Shown here piece after piece: positions 62,884 through 63,697 of a stretch of DNA of 63,697 nt. Origin of the DNA: Hyphomicrobiales bacterium (GTDB taxonomy: Bacteria; Pseudomonadota; Alphaproteobacteria; Rhizobiales; Rhizobiaceae); the NCBI GenBank assembly GCA_026400435.1, contig JAPLOZ010000028.1, forward strand, positions 1 through 63,697. Direction: 5' to 3'. The notes under the pieces are model-generated. The model was not told the DNA's origin. It ran no database searches and worked only from the letters and a program-made list of their open reading frames with translations. Made by a program: the position numbers and the translations under genes. Positions within the stretch are counted from its first letter, which is position 1. Each line of letters begins with the position of its first letter.

Positions 62884-63111
62884 ATGAAGCGAATTGAGGA
62901 CAAGGGCATTTTCAAGCCCGCGCCGACGCAGACCGAGGCCAAGAGCGACGTCACCACCAGGGTGGCGCGCGAAATCATGAAGGTCGAGGTCAATGCCCGT
63001 CTGGAAAAGACGGAGCGATTGCGCGCGGCCAGGAAAGCCATGGAAGACGCGGCCGAGCCGCCGCCGCCAAAGGCCGTCAAGAAAGTCGTCCGCAAGCGGG
63101 CAAAGGCCTGA
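62884..63111 (+). CDS. Small basic coiled-coil protein downstream of cspA
   Basis: A 75-residue protein: MKRIEDKGIFKPAPTQTEAK, a helix with alternating charges (TTRVAREIMKVEVNARLEKTERLRAARKAMEDA), then PPPPKAVKKVVRKRAKA. It has no membrane segment and a strongly basic tail, suggesting nucleic-acid contact. TAAGGAG precedes the ATG at 62884. Similar short proteins following cold-shock genes are common in rhizobia, but no function is known. Confidence 0.8.
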   Translation: MKRIEDKGIFKPAPTQTEAKSDVTTRVAREIMKVEVNARLEKTERLRAARKAMEDAAEPPPPKAVKKVVRKRAKA

Positions 63112-63237
63112 ACCAACGCTACACGCGGTAACCGGGGTTGGCTGGAGAAACGCCGGCCCCGACGATTGAGCCATCAGATTGGTTGACTTGAGGCCGGGGG
63201 CGGGAAAAGCTTGCGGTCGCCGGAGGAGGTCGATCCA

Positions 63238-63697
63238 GTGCTGCAGCTTCGCTACCCCGATGTGATTTCCGGACCGCCGCGGCCGAGCGCGATCATCCGC
63301 CGTGTCGGCCTCGCGGCGGGGGTGGAACGCTATGTCGTGCCCGGCGGCGGCGCGCTGCTGGTCGAGGTTGACGCGGGCGACAGGATCGGAGTGCTGAACG
63401 CCGAGGGCGGGCAGGCCTGCGAACTGGTTGCACTCGACAGGAACGGGCGTTCCGACCCCGGTATCCTTGACGTCGCCAGCAACAGCAACGCGGCGGGACT
63501 GAAGGCGCTGCTTCTGTCGGGCGACGGAAACCTGCGGCAGTTTCGCGCCAAACTGGAGCGGCGCGGCATCGATCTGGGCGGAGCGAAGGCGGTGCGGATT
63601 TTCGGCGCGGCGACGCCGGCCGGGACCGAGGAGAGCTTTACCGCCCAACGCTCGGGTTCGCTTGTCGTCGCCGCGCCCGGCGGGCCGATGTCGGTGG
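63238..63697 (+). CDS. DUF1989-like N-terminal domain protein, cut by the window end
   Basis: An open frame with a GTG start and a strong GGAGGAGG site runs off the right edge (153 codons visible). The translation includes RYVVPGGGALLVEVDAGDRI followed by GVLNAEGGQACELVALDRNG, the pattern of DUF1989 (urea carboxylase-associated) domains. In rhizobia such a domain can be fused to a glycine-cleavage T-type aminomethyltransferase, so the full gene may be a folate-dependent demethylase; this cannot be seen here. Codon use supports the plus strand; the 295-codon minus-strand frame opposite is a shadow. Confidence 0.7.
   Translation, partial: MLQLRYPDVISGPPRPSAIIRRVGLAAGVERYVVPGGGALLVEVDAGDRIGVLNAEGGQACELVALDRNGRSDPGILDVASNSNAAGLKALLLSGDGNLRQFRAKLERRGIDLGGAKAVRIFGAATPAGTEESFTAQRSGSLVVAAPGGPMSV

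Noticed and set aside
62761..63648. 295-codon minus-strand frame at the right end
   Set aside because: The plus strand has a strong ribosome site and a DUF1989-like protein, plus a small gene and terminator; the minus frame has none of these.

Overview
The window looks like chromosomal DNA of a Mesorhizobium-type alphaproteobacterium (Hyphomicrobiales). Evidence: high GC over most of its length, a PhyR-NepR-EcfG general stress locus, a class I Pst operon with long PstC/PstA, XylFHG and other CUT2-type sugar ABC importers next to ROK or LacI regulators, a one-domain ModE, DUF1127 and DUF1328 proteins, and CHASE2 and TPR adenylate cyclases. This assignment is inferred from gene content; no database was searched.

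Layout. 1-2.05 kb: a class III cyclase with a TPR sensor part. 2.2-9.5 kb: a scarred, lower-GC surface-polysaccharide island with a GT2, an FkbM methyltransferase, a GT25 and a GT11 fucosyltransferase, cut up by fragments of IS3-, IS256- and other transposases. Two glycan-type genes survive only as stubs. The fucosyltransferase lies between inverted copies of the same IS end. 10-15.3 kb: a secreted Asp/Gly-rich repeat protein, a transglutaminase and a 1.2 kDa-residue-scale hybrid kinase with several PAS domains. 15.6-22 kb: a Pho box followed by pstSCAB-phoU-phoB. 22-25 kb: a translationally coupled vanadium-haloperoxidase/PAP2 protein and CRTAC1-type propeller protein. 25-30 kb: a ROK regulator divergent from xylFHG, with a palindromic operator.

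30-36.9 kb: general stress response. It contains an HWE kinase, DUF1328, phyR, nepR-ecfG, a single-domain receiver, a DUF883 protein, a holin-like protein, a small membrane protein and a double PRC-barrel protein. Five sites read GGAAC-N16-CGTT, so the sigma factor probably drives most of this block, including its own divergent phyR/nepR promoters. 37-41.6 kb: a phosphonate monoester hydrolase-like enzyme, an MhqO/MhqD-like quinone-detoxification pair and two tandem small GNAT proteins. 41.7-48 kb: a hybrid kinase, an OmpR-type regulator, a divergent regulator with a degenerate receiver and a CHASE2 cyclase.

48-54.4 kb: a LacI-type regulator with an internal deletion, a perfect palindromic operator, a four-gene CUT2 importer and gluconokinase, probably a gluconate or related sugar-acid uptake unit. 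54.5-58 kb: a DUF1127 protein, then modA-modB-modC-modE with a ModE-like box. 58-62.3 kb: DeoR regulator divergent from deoC and an ALDH16-like two-domain dehydrogenase, for deoxyribose catabolism. 62.5-63.7 kb: a cold-shock protein, a small basic protein and the start of a DUF1989-like gene cut by the window end.

No rRNA, tRNA or CRISPR array was seen. The most interesting items are the promoter-defined stress regulon with its attached FAT GUY-like receiver, the haloperoxidase/propeller pair placed directly after the Pst-Pho operon, the internally deleted LacI regulator, and the IS-bounded fucosyltransferase.
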